Positions 8,502-17,813 of a DNA stretch of 64,000 nucleotides are shown here, piece by piece. The position numbers were made by a program, and so were the translations under genes. A model generated the notes under the pieces. The model saw only the letters and a program-made list of their open reading frames with translations, was not told where the DNA came from and made no database searches. Source of the DNA: an uncultured Eubacteriales bacterium. GTDB taxonomy: Bacteria > Bacillota > Clostridia > Christensenellales > Aristaeellaceae. How positions within the stretch are numbered: the first letter of the stretch is position 1; every line of letters begins with the position of its first letter. The DNA lies in contig CACWXP010000010.1 in the NCBI GenBank assembly GCA_902764875.1, positions 1 through 64,000 on the forward strand. The letters are read 5' to 3'.

Positions 8502-9716
8502 ATGTTTGCTTTTCTGATCTGTATTATAGGTATTGTGATTACAGGCGGAAGCCTGGTTGTCAGAGGACCTTACAGAAATGCTATTGTTTTCGGCGTCATG
8601 GGCTGTTTGTGTTTGTCCTATGTCTATTTCCTTTTTGTTCGAAAAAAGAATATATATTTGAACATTGCAGAAAAAAGCCTGATTGCCTTCATTCTGATCG
8701 GTCTGTTTCATGTGATGATATCCTTTATGGGGATGAATCAGAGCCTTTGGAATCTGGATCTGTATTATGACAAATCATATATTCCCCGGCAGGCGGTTTA
8801 TCTGTTTATGCTGCCGGCAGTAATCCTTTGTCAGGATAAGTTTTATACAAAAGGAAAAGAATATCTGATCTCTCATTACGGTGAGTTCATTTTCTGGTGT
8901 CTTTATTTCATTCATGTATACAATGCCGGATGGAAAATACTGGTTTCGTCTCAGCTGATTCTGTGCTGGCTGGCTTTAAAGATCAAGAGTCCGCAGCCCT
9001 GGCGAAACTGGGCGCGGTTTGCGGCGGTAATGCTGACGCCTTTTGCCAAGGACGGCGTGTCCACGATGTTGATCTTACGGATGATATTCGCTATTGTGTT
9101 CCTGATTCCGGCCGGATGGAAAAGAACCTCATTGAAATGGATGACCGGGATTGTGTTGGTTGTACTGATCGCTGCGAGTTTTATTGCTCCGTTAGTGATT
9201 ACAGATACTTCCGGGATTTCGGACAGTAATACAAAATGGCGGCTGGAATATTGGGGCGACGCGATTAATAATTTGAAAGGGACATACGGGTTCGGCGTCG
9301 GTTATGGTACTTCCTATCCCAGCATTACATTTGCAGCCATTCCGGAGCGCACTGCCCGGGACTTTTTCTCAATGGAAAGGATATTTACCCTTGCATGCCA
9401 TAACTCCTTTGTGTCACTAGCAATGAGAACGGGTATTTTGGGCATTGCCGCTTTTCTGATGTTTGTGTTCTCAATGCTGCGGGAGATGCTGAAATATCGG
9501 GTGATGCCTTCAAGGGCTGCTTTTTTTGCGTTGTTCGGTGCGGTTGCATGTATTGCTTTTAACGTTGGGCTGGAAAGTCCGAATTATATGTTTTCTTTTA
9601 TCTTTTGCATGGCAGAATGCAATCAGGAAGCCACGAGAGTGCGCAAAGAGTCTTTGTTACTGCACGATATGGAAATGACACCGAAAGAATGGTCAGCAAA
9701 TATGATCGGTGGATGA
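8502..9716 (+). CDS. Wzy-like polysaccharide polymerase / O-antigen ligase-fold protein
   Basis: 404 residues, strongly hydrophobic, with about ten membrane helices. The largest external loop lies between helices in the second half and contains NNLKGTYGFGVGYGTSYPS followed by a conserved-looking CHNSFVSLAMRTGILG, the HN-x-(F/L)…G pattern of Wzy/WaaL proteins. It would polymerise or ligate undecaprenyl-linked repeat units outside the membrane. The start is ATG 8502 with GGGG-type spacing. It lies between GT26 and another membrane gene in the same run. Confidence 0.8.
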   Translation: MFAFLICIIGIVITGGSLVVRGPYRNAIVFGVMGCLCLSYVYFLFVRKKNIYLNIAEKSLIAFILIGLFHVMISFMGMNQSLWNLDLYYDKSYIPRQAVYLFMLPAVILCQDKFYTKGKEYLISHYGEFIFWCLYFIHVYNAGWKILVSSQLILCWLALKIKSPQPWRNWARFAAVMLTPFAKDGVSTMLILRMIFAIVFLIPAGWKRTSLKWMTGIVLVVLIAASFIAPLVITDTSGISDSNTKWRLEYWGDAINNLKGTYGFGVGYGTSYPSITFAAIPERTARDFFSMERIFTLACHNSFVSLAMRTGILGIAAFLMFVFSMLREMLKYRVMPSRAAFFALFGAVACIAFNVGLESPNYMFSFIFCMAECNQEATRVRKESLLLHDMEMTPKEWSANMIGG

Positions 9717-9737
9717 TATGTTCCTGCTGATCATTGA

Positions 9738-11147
9738 TTGCGGGAATGGAAGGAGAAAAAGCTGATGGACGCAATATGGTCATGGGCCGGCTATATTGTC
9801 CTTTTCCTGTGTTTTAATGGTTACTTTCTGTTCCTGAAACATAAGCTGAATATCAAAATGGAATTTGTTCCTGTATTAACGTGTACAGGGATTATGATCG
9901 TTTTGATTGCAGCCGGGGCTGTCATGAAACTGAAATGGGGAGCCCTGGTTTTGGTTTTATGCGGGATTGGCCTTTTTGCAAATGAAGTTGTTGATATTGT
10001 CAGGAAAAAGGTTTCACTGCCTTCCATTTTTGATAAACGAACGATAGCAGCATATGTTTCGTTTTTTGCTTTGACAACATATTATCTTGTATATTTTAAA
10101 GGTCATTATCTGACCGGTTATGATACATTTACGCACTGGGGTGCAGCAGTCAAAATTATGTTGTATAATGACAGACTGCCAGCTCAGTGGGATGTTTTGA
10201 CGTGGCATTCATCCTATCCGACAGGGGCACAGGGTTTTGAATACTTTCTATGCAGAGTAACAAATGACTGGTCTGACGGGATGATGCTGTCCGCCCAGGC
10301 TATCCTGTTTATGTCCTGCATTATAGCGCTCACGGCAGTTTGCAGGAATTATATTGTTCTGATTCCGGTGGCTCTTGTTTCCTGCACGTTGCTGCGGGAT
10401 ATTGTATATTCTCTTTCTGTTGATATCATGCTGGCTTTCTTCTGCGCATCTGGATTTGCGATGATCCTGTACTACAAAAGGGAAGTACATAAAAGATGGT
10501 GGCTTATTGCGGTTATGATTTCCGTTCTGCCGGTGATAAAAGTGGCAGGATTTTATCATTTTCTCATATTGCTGATATGGTTTAGTATCATATATTTCGG
10601 GGAAAAGGGATCAGGCAGGAAACAAAAGGCTATTCGATATGTTGCTTTTTTGGTTATTCTTGCTATTCCGTATCTGATCTGGACATTGTACCTGAATACT
10701 GTTTCACCTGCTTCGCTGAATACGAGACATGCCTTCAGTGTTCAATACATGCAATATATTTCGAATATAAAAAGCGAAGAAAGTATAGCTCAACAGGCGC
10801 GGGACTTTTGGAATTCGCTGACGGATATGAATCAAATGAGAGGGACTCTTATCTCATTGGGCATATCCGCCGGGATTGGACTACTGTCTGTATTTACGAG
10901 TACTCGGGGGGAAAGAAAGCATCCGATCATTTTTGTCGCTCTTATTCTGGTCAGTTTCGCTTTATACAATGCTTTTTTATTGGGAATGTATTTATATGAA
11001 ATGCCGGAAACTTCTTTAGGCTCTTTTGGAAGATACCAGAATATTCACAACGTAATGATTCTTCTTATGAGCGTTGTATTATTTATTTCGACAATACGAA
11101 GCCTGAAGGATATGAGATATCAGACGATTCCGGTGATTGTAGTGTGA
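9738..11147 (+). CDS. Multi-pass membrane protein (GT-C-like), likely cut short by in-frame TGA
   Basis: 469 residues before TGA 11145-11147, with roughly ten to twelve membrane helices. The first large external segment carries GHYLTGYDTFTHWGAAVK and WHSSYPTGAQGFEYF, acidic/His motifs in the place where GT-C glycosyltransferases keep their catalytic loop; the family assignment is tentative. The TGA falls inside the last hydrophobic helix (TIPVIVV / GILIWNGW) and the same frame continues to 11519, so the full protein would be about 593 residues. The upstream part may still insert in the membrane, but it lacks its final helix and tail. Confidence 0.7.
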   Translation: MREWKEKKLMDAIWSWAGYIVLFLCFNGYFLFLKHKLNIKMEFVPVLTCTGIMIVLIAAGAVMKLKWGALVLVLCGIGLFANEVVDIVRKKVSLPSIFDKRTIAAYVSFFALTTYYLVYFKGHYLTGYDTFTHWGAAVKIMLYNDRLPAQWDVLTWHSSYPTGAQGFEYFLCRVTNDWSDGMMLSAQAILFMSCIIALTAVCRNYIVLIPVALVSCTLLRDIVYSLSVDIMLAFFCASGFAMILYYKREVHKRWWLIAVMISVLPVIKVAGFYHFLILLIWFSIIYFGEKGSGRKQKAIRYVAFLVILAIPYLIWTLYLNTVSPASLNTRHAFSVQYMQYISNIKSEESIAQQARDFWNSLTDMNQMRGTLISLGISAGIGLLSVFTSTRGERKHPIIFVALILVSFALYNAFLLGMYLYEMPETSLGSFGRYQNIHNVMILLMSVVLFISTIRSLKDMRYQTIPVIVV

Positions 11148-11519
11148 GGGATTCTTATCTGGAATGGATGGAACGGATTTAAAAAGGAACCTTTCGCATA
11201 TCCCGCGGTAGACGAATGGCGTCAGGGAATGCTTGAAAAAACGATTGATGAAAACATAGACAAGGACGCAGCGGCATATACAGCACGCTTTAATGAGGGC
11301 TGGTATGAAGATGTCGCCATGACAAATTATTATTTCTACGGTAAAACTTCTTTCACCCATCTTACATCCAGACCGCGTTATGCGTCCCAACATATGTTTG
11401 ATGAATGGAAAGAGTATGCGGATTATGTGATTGTGGTAACAAAAGACGAGTTATATGAGGAATATTGTGAGAAAAATGGAATTAATCCGGAAACGAATGT
11501 TTTGTATGCAGATGAATGA
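11148..11519 (+). pseudogene. Displaced C-terminal tail of the membrane protein at 9738
   Basis: It is in frame with 9738-11147 directly after the TGA, beginning GILIWNGWNGFKKEP: the second half of a membrane helix followed by a soluble tail of about 110 residues ending INPETNVLYADE. An ATG at 11229 could start a 96-residue fragment, but it has no ribosome site. Restoring a sense codon at 11145 would rejoin both parts, so I treat it as a single-base lesion or readthrough context, not a separate gene. Confidence 0.6.
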
Positions 11520-11552
11520 CACGCCATTATCTTTTTGGGTGGATTTATATCT

Positions 11553-12641
11553 ATGCTGAGATTAACCTATATAACCGGTGAATATATTGTCAGAGAATTA
11601 CCGGGAGTGGACAAAAAAATACGGGATCAGCTGCTGGCTGCTGAAGAAAGCGGAATATATACCAACCGGGTGGAGATTGAAAAGAAGCCGAGCTTGCTTC
11701 GGGCATTTCCTTTTTCCTCTTCTTTGGAATGGGGAAAAGCGCAGATGCCGACGGCAGATGCCTTGTATATCCGGATGGAACCATTCAGTTATCCGTTTAT
11801 TCGATTTCTTCAGAAGACGAAAAAAAATAAACCGGGAATTCGGGTGATCCTTGAAATCCCGACATATCCCTATGATGAAGAAATCAAGCGGCTGAATATG
11901 ATTACGCGGTATCGGGATCGAATCTACCGGCGATATCTATGGAAATATGTGGATCGGATTGTGACTTATTCGGAGGATGACAAGATTTTCGGAATACGGA
12001 CGATCCGGATTCGGAACGGAATAAACGTCAGAACTGTCCCGCTGGCCAAAAAGCGGCATAAGGATCAGGAGATTCATTTAATTGCCGTGGCGGCGCTGCA
12101 GCCGTATCATGGGTATGAAAGGCTGATTGAGGGACTGAAGGATTATTATTCCGGGGAAGCAGAGCGGATTGTCAGATTCCTCATCGTCGGCAGTGGTCCG
12201 TCGGAGGAGGAACTGAAACACCTGGTAAAGTCATACGGATTGGAAGATAAGGTTCTGTTCTTCGGCCAAAAAACGGGAGATCCTTTGACGGAGATTTATG
12301 ATCAGAGTGATATCGGAACGGGATCTTTTGGCCTGTATAAAAGAGGTGATTCCCGGTCTTCTGCTTTGAAAACCAGGGAATACCTTTCCCGCGGATTGCC
12401 GATGATATCCGGATGTACCGAGGATGTGTTTCAGGGAAAGAATGCGGATTTTTATTTGGAGCTTGAGAACGATGAGAGTCCGGTGGATATTCAGCGGGTT
12501 GTGGATTTCTATGACCGGCTGATGGCCGATGGAAAGGAAGCTCTTTCCGGACGGATCAGGGAGTTTGCGGAAAAGAATGTTGATGTGCGCAGCACCTTCA
12601 GACCGGTAATTCAGTACATAACAGGGAACGACTTGCAGTAA
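11553..12641 (+). CDS. GT4-family glycosyltransferase
   Basis: I chose ATG 11553 because GGGTGGA lies about 9 bases before it; an in-frame TTG at 11535 would add six residues without a ribosome site. The product has 362 residues. The N-terminal half lacks the strong GG loop of canonical GT4 but has the expected alternating strands (LYIRMEPFSYPFIRFLQ, GIRVILEIPTYPYDEE). The C-terminal half is typical: LIAVAALQPYHGYERLIEGL, FLIVGSGPSEEELKHLV, DKVLFFGQKTG and a YDQSDIGTGSFGLYKRG loop. It is probably a cytoplasmic enzyme of repeat-unit assembly; sugar specificity is not readable. Confidence 0.85.
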   Translation: MLRLTYITGEYIVRELPGVDKKIRDQLLAAEESGIYTNRVEIEKKPSLLRAFPFSSSLEWGKAQMPTADALYIRMEPFSYPFIRFLQKTKKNKPGIRVILEIPTYPYDEEIKRLNMITRYRDRIYRRYLWKYVDRIVTYSEDDKIFGIRTIRIRNGINVRTVPLAKKRHKDQEIHLIAVAALQPYHGYERLIEGLKDYYSGEAERIVRFLIVGSGPSEEELKHLVKSYGLEDKVLFFGQKTGDPLTEIYDQSDIGTGSFGLYKRGDSRSSALKTREYLSRGLPMISGCTEDVFQGKNADFYLELENDESPVDIQRVVDFYDRLMADGKEALSGRIREFAEKNVDVRSTFRPVIQYITGNDLQ

Positions 12642-12670
12642 ATGCAGGTTGTTCGGATCGGAGTTTTGAA

Positions 12671-13744
12671 TTGAAATATGCATTGATTGGTTGCGGCCGG
12701 ATCAGTCCGAATCATATTGAGGCGGCAAAGAATAACCATTTGGATTTTGTTTCCATGTGTGACATTGTTCCGGAAGTGATGGCGGAGAAGTCTGAGAAGT
12801 TTGGGCTGGAAAGTGTCCGGAAGTATACGGATTACCGGGAGATGCTGGCTGCCGAGAAGCCGGAACTGGTGGCCATTGCGACGGAATCCGGGAAGCATGC
12901 GACGATTGCGCTGGACTGTATCGCGGCCGGGTGTAACGTAATCATTGAGAAGCCGATTGCCCTGTCCATTGCGGACGCGGACGCGATTATTGCTGCCGGG
13001 CGTGAAGCTGGGATAGTAGTGTGCGCGAATCACCAGAACCGGTTCAACAAGTCGGTGCAGTATATCCGGAAGGCATTGGAAGCCGACCGGTTCGGAAAGC
13101 TTTCGCATGGGGCGGCGCATGTGCGCTGGAACCGGGGGAAGGGCTATTATGATCAGGCGCCCTGGCGGGGCACCTGGGCCCAGGACGGCGGATGCCTGAT
13201 GAACCAGTGCATCCATAACATTGATTTGCTTCGCTGGATGATGGGCGATGACGTAGAGGAGGTCATGGCCTACACGGATCAGCTGGAGCATCCCTACCTG
13301 GAGGCGGAAGATTTGGGAATGGCCCTGGTGAAGTTTGCCAACGGCTCCTACGGGCTGATCGAGGGGACGACGAATGTGTATCCGAAGAACCTGGAGGAGA
13401 CGCTGTATATCTTCGGGCAGCAGGGAACGGTGAAGGCCGGCGGGACTTCGGATAACATCATTGAGGAATGGAGTTTCGCGGACGGACTGGACGATCCGGA
13501 GTTTGTGAAGGCGACGTATCATGAAAATCCGCCGAATGTATACGGATTCGGGCATACTCCGCTGTATGCAGACGTAATCGACGCCATTCAGACGGGCCGC
13601 GCGCCCTATGTGGATGGGGAAGCCGGAAAGCGGGCGCTGGAGCTGGTGCTGGCGATCTATAAAAGCGCGGCGGAGCACCGGCCGGTGAAGCTGCCGTTGG
13701 AGCGTTGCTCCACGCTGGATTTTGTCGGACGATTTGGGAAATAA
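12671..13744 (+). CDS. wbpB: WbpB/WlbA-like UDP-GlcNAcA 3-dehydrogenase (Gfo/Idh/MocA family)
   Basis: 357 residues from TTG 12671, with GGAG seven bases upstream. The N-terminus is a Rossmann fold (YALIGCGRISPNHIEAA) and EKP at about residue 97 is the Gfo/Idh catalytic-lysine motif. The C-terminal half is very close in pattern to WbpB/WlbA: NHQNRFNKSVQYIRKAL, HVRWNRGKGYYDQAPWRGTW, GGCLMNQCIHNIDLL and EGTTNVYPKNLEETL. These enzymes oxidise C3 of UDP-N-acetylglucosaminuronate with NAD, recycling it with 2-oxoglutarate. Partners in the same run are the WbpA-like dehydrogenase (22577) and the WbpE-like aminotransferase (21431), which brackets the acyl-assembly genes between them. Confidence 0.88.
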   Translation: MKYALIGCGRISPNHIEAAKNNHLDFVSMCDIVPEVMAEKSEKFGLESVRKYTDYREMLAAEKPELVAIATESGKHATIALDCIAAGCNVIIEKPIALSIADADAIIAAGREAGIVVCANHQNRFNKSVQYIRKALEADRFGKLSHGAAHVRWNRGKGYYDQAPWRGTWAQDGGCLMNQCIHNIDLLRWMMGDDVEEVMAYTDQLEHPYLEAEDLGMALVKFANGSYGLIEGTTNVYPKNLEETLYIFGQQGTVKAGGTSDNIIEEWSFADGLDDPEFVKATYHENPPNVYGFGHTPLYADVIDAIQTGRAPYVDGEAGKRALELVLAIYKSAAEHRPVKLPLERCSTLDFVGRFGK

Positions 13745-13773
13745 TACTGATTATATTTGACAGGGGATCTGTT

Positions 13774-14655
13774 ATGGCCTATATTTTGTCGGAACTGGTT
13801 TCCGGGATTGCTTCGGACTTTTCAGATATTGTGTTTGCCGGAGAAAAGCCATTCAATCGGCTATCCAGAATCACTTCTCTGAAGGAAGATGCCTCCTGTG
13901 TTTATCTGGGAGACAGAAAGTATCTCAGAAAGATGAATTCCATGATTTCCATGGTCATTACCACTCCTGAAATAGGGAGAGAAATCAATACGGATGCATA
14001 CGGCGTATGCATGTGTTCTGATCCGAAGAGGCTCTATTTTCGACTCCTGGATCACCTGAACAGGCTACCTCCTTTGAATCAAGTGGAAAACAGGATTGGA
14101 AAGAATTGCTATATCAGTGAGACAGCAGTGCTTTATGATCATGATGTTGTGATCGGGAATGATGTGACTGTTGAAGAATTTGCGGTGATCTATCCGAATA
14201 CGACGATTGGGGATCATTGCATCATCCGGGCGGGTGCTAAGGTTGGGATCCAGGATTACAACTATTATTCGGAAGATTCCGGATTGGTTCATGTGTTCCA
14301 TGCGGGCGGCGTTGCGGTTCATGAGAGTGCGGAAATCGGATATAATTCAGTGGTCGGCAGGGGATTGTATGCCGGTGACGAAACGGTGATCGGGAAGAAT
14401 GCGAAGATTTCGCATAATGTCTGTATCGGGCATGATGTACAGCTGGGAAAAAATACCATGATTTATAGCGGGGCTGTTATCGGCGGTTATACGGTTGTGG
14501 AAGACGGTGCGCATATTACCATGAATGCAACCGTCAAAAACGGGATCCGGATCGGGAAAGACGCGATGGTTTGTATGGGTTCCAATGTCATCCTGAACGT
14601 CTCGGATGGAAAAAAAGTGTTTGGAAATCCAGCGAAAGTGGTGACATTCGGATGA
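13774..14655 (+). CDS. LpxD-like left-handed beta-helix N-acyltransferase
   Basis: 293 residues from ATG 13774 (AGGGG seven bases upstream; an in-frame start at 13705 lies inside the previous gene and is unlikely). The first ~110 residues form an uridine-binding-like globular domain, followed by hexapeptide repeats (IGNDVTV, IGDHCII, AKVGIQDYNYY, IGKNAKISHNV). The LpxD-type catalytic histidine is visible as ISHNVCIGHDV, His214, and the helix ends in GNPAKVV. LpxD transfers an acyl group from acyl carrier protein to an amino sugar nucleotide. A Gram-positive lipid A is not expected; the setting, between WbpB-like and a carrier-protein acyl line, suggests it acylates the 3-amino group of a UDP-sugar. 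It overlaps fabD-like by ATGA. Confidence 0.82.
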   Translation: MAYILSELVSGIASDFSDIVFAGEKPFNRLSRITSLKEDASCVYLGDRKYLRKMNSMISMVITTPEIGREINTDAYGVCMCSDPKRLYFRLLDHLNRLPPLNQVENRIGKNCYISETAVLYDHDVVIGNDVTVEEFAVIYPNTTIGDHCIIRAGAKVGIQDYNYYSEDSGLVHVFHAGGVAVHESAEIGYNSVVGRGLYAGDETVIGKNAKISHNVCIGHDVQLGKNTMIYSGAVIGGYTVVEDGAHITMNATVKNGIRIGKDAMVCMGSNVILNVSDGKKVFGNPAKVVTFG

Positions 14656-15533
14656 CAGGTTTATTATTTCCTGGGCAGGGGTCCCAGAGGGTCGGCATGG
14701 GCAGGGAGCTTTATGAAAAGCTGAATGCTGCCCGGGAGTTGCTTGATTCGGCCGGGGAGATCCTTGGTTATGATCTCAAAGAGATTCTGTTCGAAGGACC
14801 GGAGGGTCGGCTGACAGATACGGCGGTGGCACAACCGGCGATTTTTACCTGCAACGCGATGTATCTGGAAAAGATTAAAGCGGACGGGATGGAATATCGG
14901 ATGGTTGCAGGACACAGCCTTGGGGAGTATAATGCTCTTCTGGCTGCCGGTGTGTTTGACTTTGAAACAGGTCTTCGGCTGGTGGCTGCCCGGGGCAAAG
15001 CCATGGCAGAAATGAACGGCATGGGGACCATGGCGGCGGTGATGGGCCTTTCGGAAGAGGAACTGAGACCTTTGCTGGGGTCTGATGTTGTGATGGCTAA
15101 CCTGAATTCCAGGACGCAGATTGTGATCTCCGGAACCGAGACCGGGGTGGATCAGGTATGCAGGAAACTTGAATTGGACGCGTTTGCCAATGCGGGCGTC
15201 AAGGCAAAGCGGCTTCACGTCAGCGCGGCTTTTCACAGTCCGCAGATGGCAAAAGCTGCGGAAAAGATGCGTTCCGTGCTGGAAGGTGTTTCCCTTTATC
15301 CGCCTGAGTGTTTGGTAGTGCCCAATGTAATGGGTAAACCGACGACGGATGTTGACGAGATCCGCCGTTGCCTGATTGAGCAGATTATGGGTCAGGTTCG
15401 GTGGGCGGACAGCATTCTGGCGATGAAGGAAGCCGGCGTGGATCTGCTGGTTGAAGTCGGATACGGGGATGTGCTGAAAAAGCTGAACAAGACGATTACA
15501 TTCAGACCCAAGTGTATCGGTGTGGAGGCGTGA
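14652..15533 (+). CDS. FabD-like malonyl-CoA:ACP acyltransferase
   Basis: 293 residues, starting in the ATGA overlap. MTGLLFPGQGSQRVGMG is the classic malonyltransferase N-terminus and GHSLGEYNAL contains the nucleophile, Ser89; the partner His lies in VSAAFHSPQM. It loads malonyl or substituted malonyl groups from CoA onto a carrier protein. A housekeeping FabD would sit with fatty-acid genes, so this copy, placed among polysaccharide genes with its own KAS III and two carrier proteins, looks dedicated to the local acyl product. An in-frame start at 14571 would run through the previous gene and is rejected. Confidence 0.92.
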   Translation: MTGLLFPGQGSQRVGMGRELYEKLNAARELLDSAGEILGYDLKEILFEGPEGRLTDTAVAQPAIFTCNAMYLEKIKADGMEYRMVAGHSLGEYNALLAAGVFDFETGLRLVAARGKAMAEMNGMGTMAAVMGLSEEELRPLLGSDVVMANLNSRTQIVISGTETGVDQVCRKLELDAFANAGVKAKRLHVSAAFHSPQMAKAAEKMRSVLEGVSLYPPECLVVPNVMGKPTTDVDEIRRCLIEQIMGQVRWADSILAMKEAGVDLLVEVGYGDVLKKLNKTITFRPKCIGVEA

Positions 15534-15534
15534 G

Positions 15535-16611
15535 ATGCAGGTTTTTACTGTAAAGGGAGTTCATATAGACGGCGTGGTTGCTTGCGTTCCGGAGAATAAA
15601 GTGGACAACGAGTCATCCCTCCGTGAACTGTATGGGGACGAAGCTAAACTGATTATGGAGTCCACGGGGATCCGAACCCGGTATATTGCGAATCCGGGGA
15701 CATCTTCTTCGGATTTGTGTATGGCCTGTGCCCAGGATCTCCTGGAGGGAACAGGAACATCTCCGGAGAAGATCGGCGCGGTTGTGTTTGTGACGTTTAC
15801 ACCGGACCGGCTGATGCCTTTTAACGCGGCGAAAGTGCAAGATCTGCTGGGGCTTGAGAAGGAGATTCCCGCCTTTGACCTCAGCCTGGCCTGCTCAGGT
15901 TATGCATACGGGTTGTATGTTGCTTCTGTGTTTGCCAACGCTTGCGGACGGAAAGTGCTTTTACTGGACGGAGATATCCAGAGCGCTTATATGAGTCCCT
16001 ATGATAAATCCACGGTGCCGGTGATGGCGGACGCGGGATCTGCGACGCTGATTTCACCCGACGGAAACGACAGAGAATGGAAGTTTACTTTCTATACGGA
16101 CGGATCCGGTCGGGATACCCTGATGATCCCTGCCGGCGGCTCCGCAAAACCGTTTGCAGCCCGGGATCTGGAATACCGGGACTACGGAAACGACGGGAAA
16201 CGGAAAGATGCGGATATCTATATGGACGGATTTGCCATTTTCCGTTTTGTGGCCAGCGATATTTCCAAATGGCTGCTGAAATTCCTGGAGACAACGGGAG
16301 AATCGGCGGAGACTGTTGATTCCTTTGTTCCGCATCAGGCCAATATGTATATGATCCGGAAACTGGCCCGGAAGCTGAAGTTTGACTGGGATCATACCTG
16401 GCAGAGCGGGCACGCGGTGGGCAATTCCGCTTCGGCCACCGTGCCGGTAACCATTGCGTTTGACAGGGAGAACAGGCTGAAACAGGATGGGGAAAACAAG
16501 GTGCTGGTTTCCGGTTTCGGAGGAGGACTTTCGGCAAGTGCAGGAATCATCTCTCTGGATCCGAAGGCATATTATAAGTTCTTTCAGTATCAGAAAGAGG
16601 AAAAGGAGTAA
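15535..16611 (+). CDS. KAS III (FabH-like) 3-oxoacyl-ACP synthase
   Basis: 358 residues from ATG 15535, one base after the previous stop. The complete KAS III triad is visible: Cys120 in LSLACSGYAYG, His267 in VPHQANMYM and Asn297 in HAVGNSASATVP. The C-terminal GFGGGLSASAG closes the family pattern. KAS III enzymes condense a small acyl starter with malonyl-ACP by decarboxylation; a subgroup in tetronate pathways joins glyceryl-ACP to a 3-oxoacyl chain. With an FkbH-like protein downstream, either an extension or a tetronate-type condensation is possible. Substrate choice cannot be read by eye. Confidence 0.92.
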   Translation: MQVFTVKGVHIDGVVACVPENKVDNESSLRELYGDEAKLIMESTGIRTRYIANPGTSSSDLCMACAQDLLEGTGTSPEKIGAVVFVTFTPDRLMPFNAAKVQDLLGLEKEIPAFDLSLACSGYAYGLYVASVFANACGRKVLLLDGDIQSAYMSPYDKSTVPVMADAGSATLISPDGNDREWKFTFYTDGSGRDTLMIPAGGSAKPFAARDLEYRDYGNDGKRKDADIYMDGFAIFRFVASDISKWLLKFLETTGESAETVDSFVPHQANMYMIRKLARKLKFDWDHTWQSGHAVGNSASATVPVTIAFDRENRLKQDGENKVLVSGFGGGLSASAGIISLDPKAYYKFFQYQKEEKE

Positions 16612-16619
16612 TAGAGGAG

Positions 16620-16841
16620 ATGGAAAAGTTTCTGGAACTGGCTGCTGAGGTGTTTGAAGTGGAACCGGATGAGATCACCATGGATACCATATTCCGGGAG
16701 GAGATAGACGGGTTCAGTTCCCTTGTAGGGTTCTCGCTGATTGTGATGATGGAAGATGAATACGGCGTGCGGGTTCCTGTGGAGGAGTTCCTGCAGTGTA
16801 AAACCGTCGGGGATCTGTACAGGAAATGTGTGAAGGAATGA
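16620..16841 (+). CDS. Acyl carrier protein 1
   Basis: 73 residues, start ATG 16620 after GAGGAG. It has the acidic four-helix carrier-protein pattern with the phosphopantetheine site at IDGFSSLVGF (probably Ser34, in place of the usual DSL), then MMEDEYGVRVP and a final helix. The SSL variant is unusual but retains a serine. It sits between KAS III and the SDR reductase and overlaps the latter by ATGA, so it is likely the carrier for the condensation step. Confidence 0.85.
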   Translation: MEKFLELAAEVFEVEPDEITMDTIFREEIDGFSSLVGFSLIVMMEDEYGVRVPVEEFLQCKTVGDLYRKCVKE

Positions 16842-17578
16842 AAAATGTAATCATTACCGGGGTTTCCGGCGGGATCGGGAAAGCGGTTGCGATGCGGCTG
16901 CTGGCGGGCGGTTCATCCGTGATTGGGATGGATCGGGTTTTTGATGATGAAATCCTGGAAGCTGCGAGGCGGTTTCCGGAACAGCTGTTTCTGCGGGAAG
17001 CGGATCTGATGGATGCCGCCTCTTTACCGGGCCTGGTGGCGGATCTTGCGGCGGAGTATGGTCCGGTCGGCGGATTTGTGCACTGTGCCGGTTTTGATAA
17101 GATGGCGCCGCTGCATCTGACAAAGACCGAAGACATTGAGAATCTCTGGCGGCTCCATGCGCTGGCGCCGATGGTGATGATCGGCGCCATCAGCAAAAAG
17201 AAGAACCATGAGGATGGCACGGCGATAGTACTGATCAGTTCCCAATCTGCCCATGAAGGGGCGATGGGACATACGGCCTATGCCGCGGCGAAAGGGGCTA
17301 TTGAGGGGTATCTTGCGCCGGCGGCGGCGGAATTGATGGAAAAAGGGATTCGCATCAATGAAGTATGCTTCGGGCCGGTTCGGACGCCTATGGCCTCCGG
17401 ATGGATGGAGAAACTGACGGAGGATGGACTCCGAAAACTGACGGAGAGTTATCCGCTGGGCATCGGGGAGCCGGAAGATGCGGCCGGTCTGATCTGCTTT
17501 CTTTTGTCGAAAGAAGCCAGGTGGATCAACGGCCAGATCATCACCGCGGACGGAGGTCACGCGGTGAGGAAAGTTTGA
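16838..17578 (+). CDS. FabG-like short-chain dehydrogenase/reductase
   Basis: 246 residues from ATG 16838 in an ATGA overlap with the carrier protein (a start at 16826 would add four residues). TGVSGGIG at the N-terminus is the NAD(P) glycine loop, and Ser134, Tyr148 and Lys152 (TAYAAAKGAIEGY) form the catalytic set. The end, ARWINGQIITADGG, is typical of classical SDRs. It would reduce a 3-oxoacyl group on the carrier protein to 3-hydroxyacyl. The coupling to ACP 1 argues for a role in the acyl line, not direct sugar reduction. Confidence 0.9.
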   Translation: MKNVIITGVSGGIGKAVAMRLLAGGSSVIGMDRVFDDEILEAARRFPEQLFLREADLMDAASLPGLVADLAAEYGPVGGFVHCAGFDKMAPLHLTKTEDIENLWRLHALAPMVMIGAISKKKNHEDGTAIVLISSQSAHEGAMGHTAYAAAKGAIEGYLAPAAAELMEKGIRINEVCFGPVRTPMASGWMEKLTEDGLRKLTESYPLGIGEPEDAAGLICFLLSKEARWINGQIITADGGHAVRKV

Positions 17579-17587
17579 GGAAAAGAG

Positions 17588-17803
17588 ATGCAGGATTTTC
17601 TGAAGTTTATTGCGGGTGTAATGGAAGTGGATCCTTCCGAAATCAACGAAGATACAGCCTTTGGTGTTTTTGAGAAATGGGATTCTCTGATGCATATGAA
17701 GCTGGTGATGGAAGTGGAAGAAGAATACGACGTGGAGATTCCGATTGACGAAACGCCGGAAATCAAAACGCTGAAGGATCTTTATCGGTATACACAGGCT
17801 TGA
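17588..17803 (+). CDS. Acyl carrier protein 2
   Basis: 71 residues, ATG 17588. A textbook carrier motif EKWDSLMHMKL gives Ser33 as the phosphopantetheine site, followed by VMEVEEEYDVEIP. This form, with WDSL, is the type usually paired with FkbH-like glyceryl-loading enzymes, and the FkbH-like gene starts only 10 bases downstream. It therefore probably carries the glyceryl (or related) starter, while carrier protein 1 carries the extender. Confidence 0.92.
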   Translation: MQDFLKFIAGVMEVDPSEINEDTAFGVFEKWDSLMHMKLVMEVEEEYDVEIPIDETPEIKTLKDLYRYTQA

Positions 17804-17813
17804 CGGAGTAATT

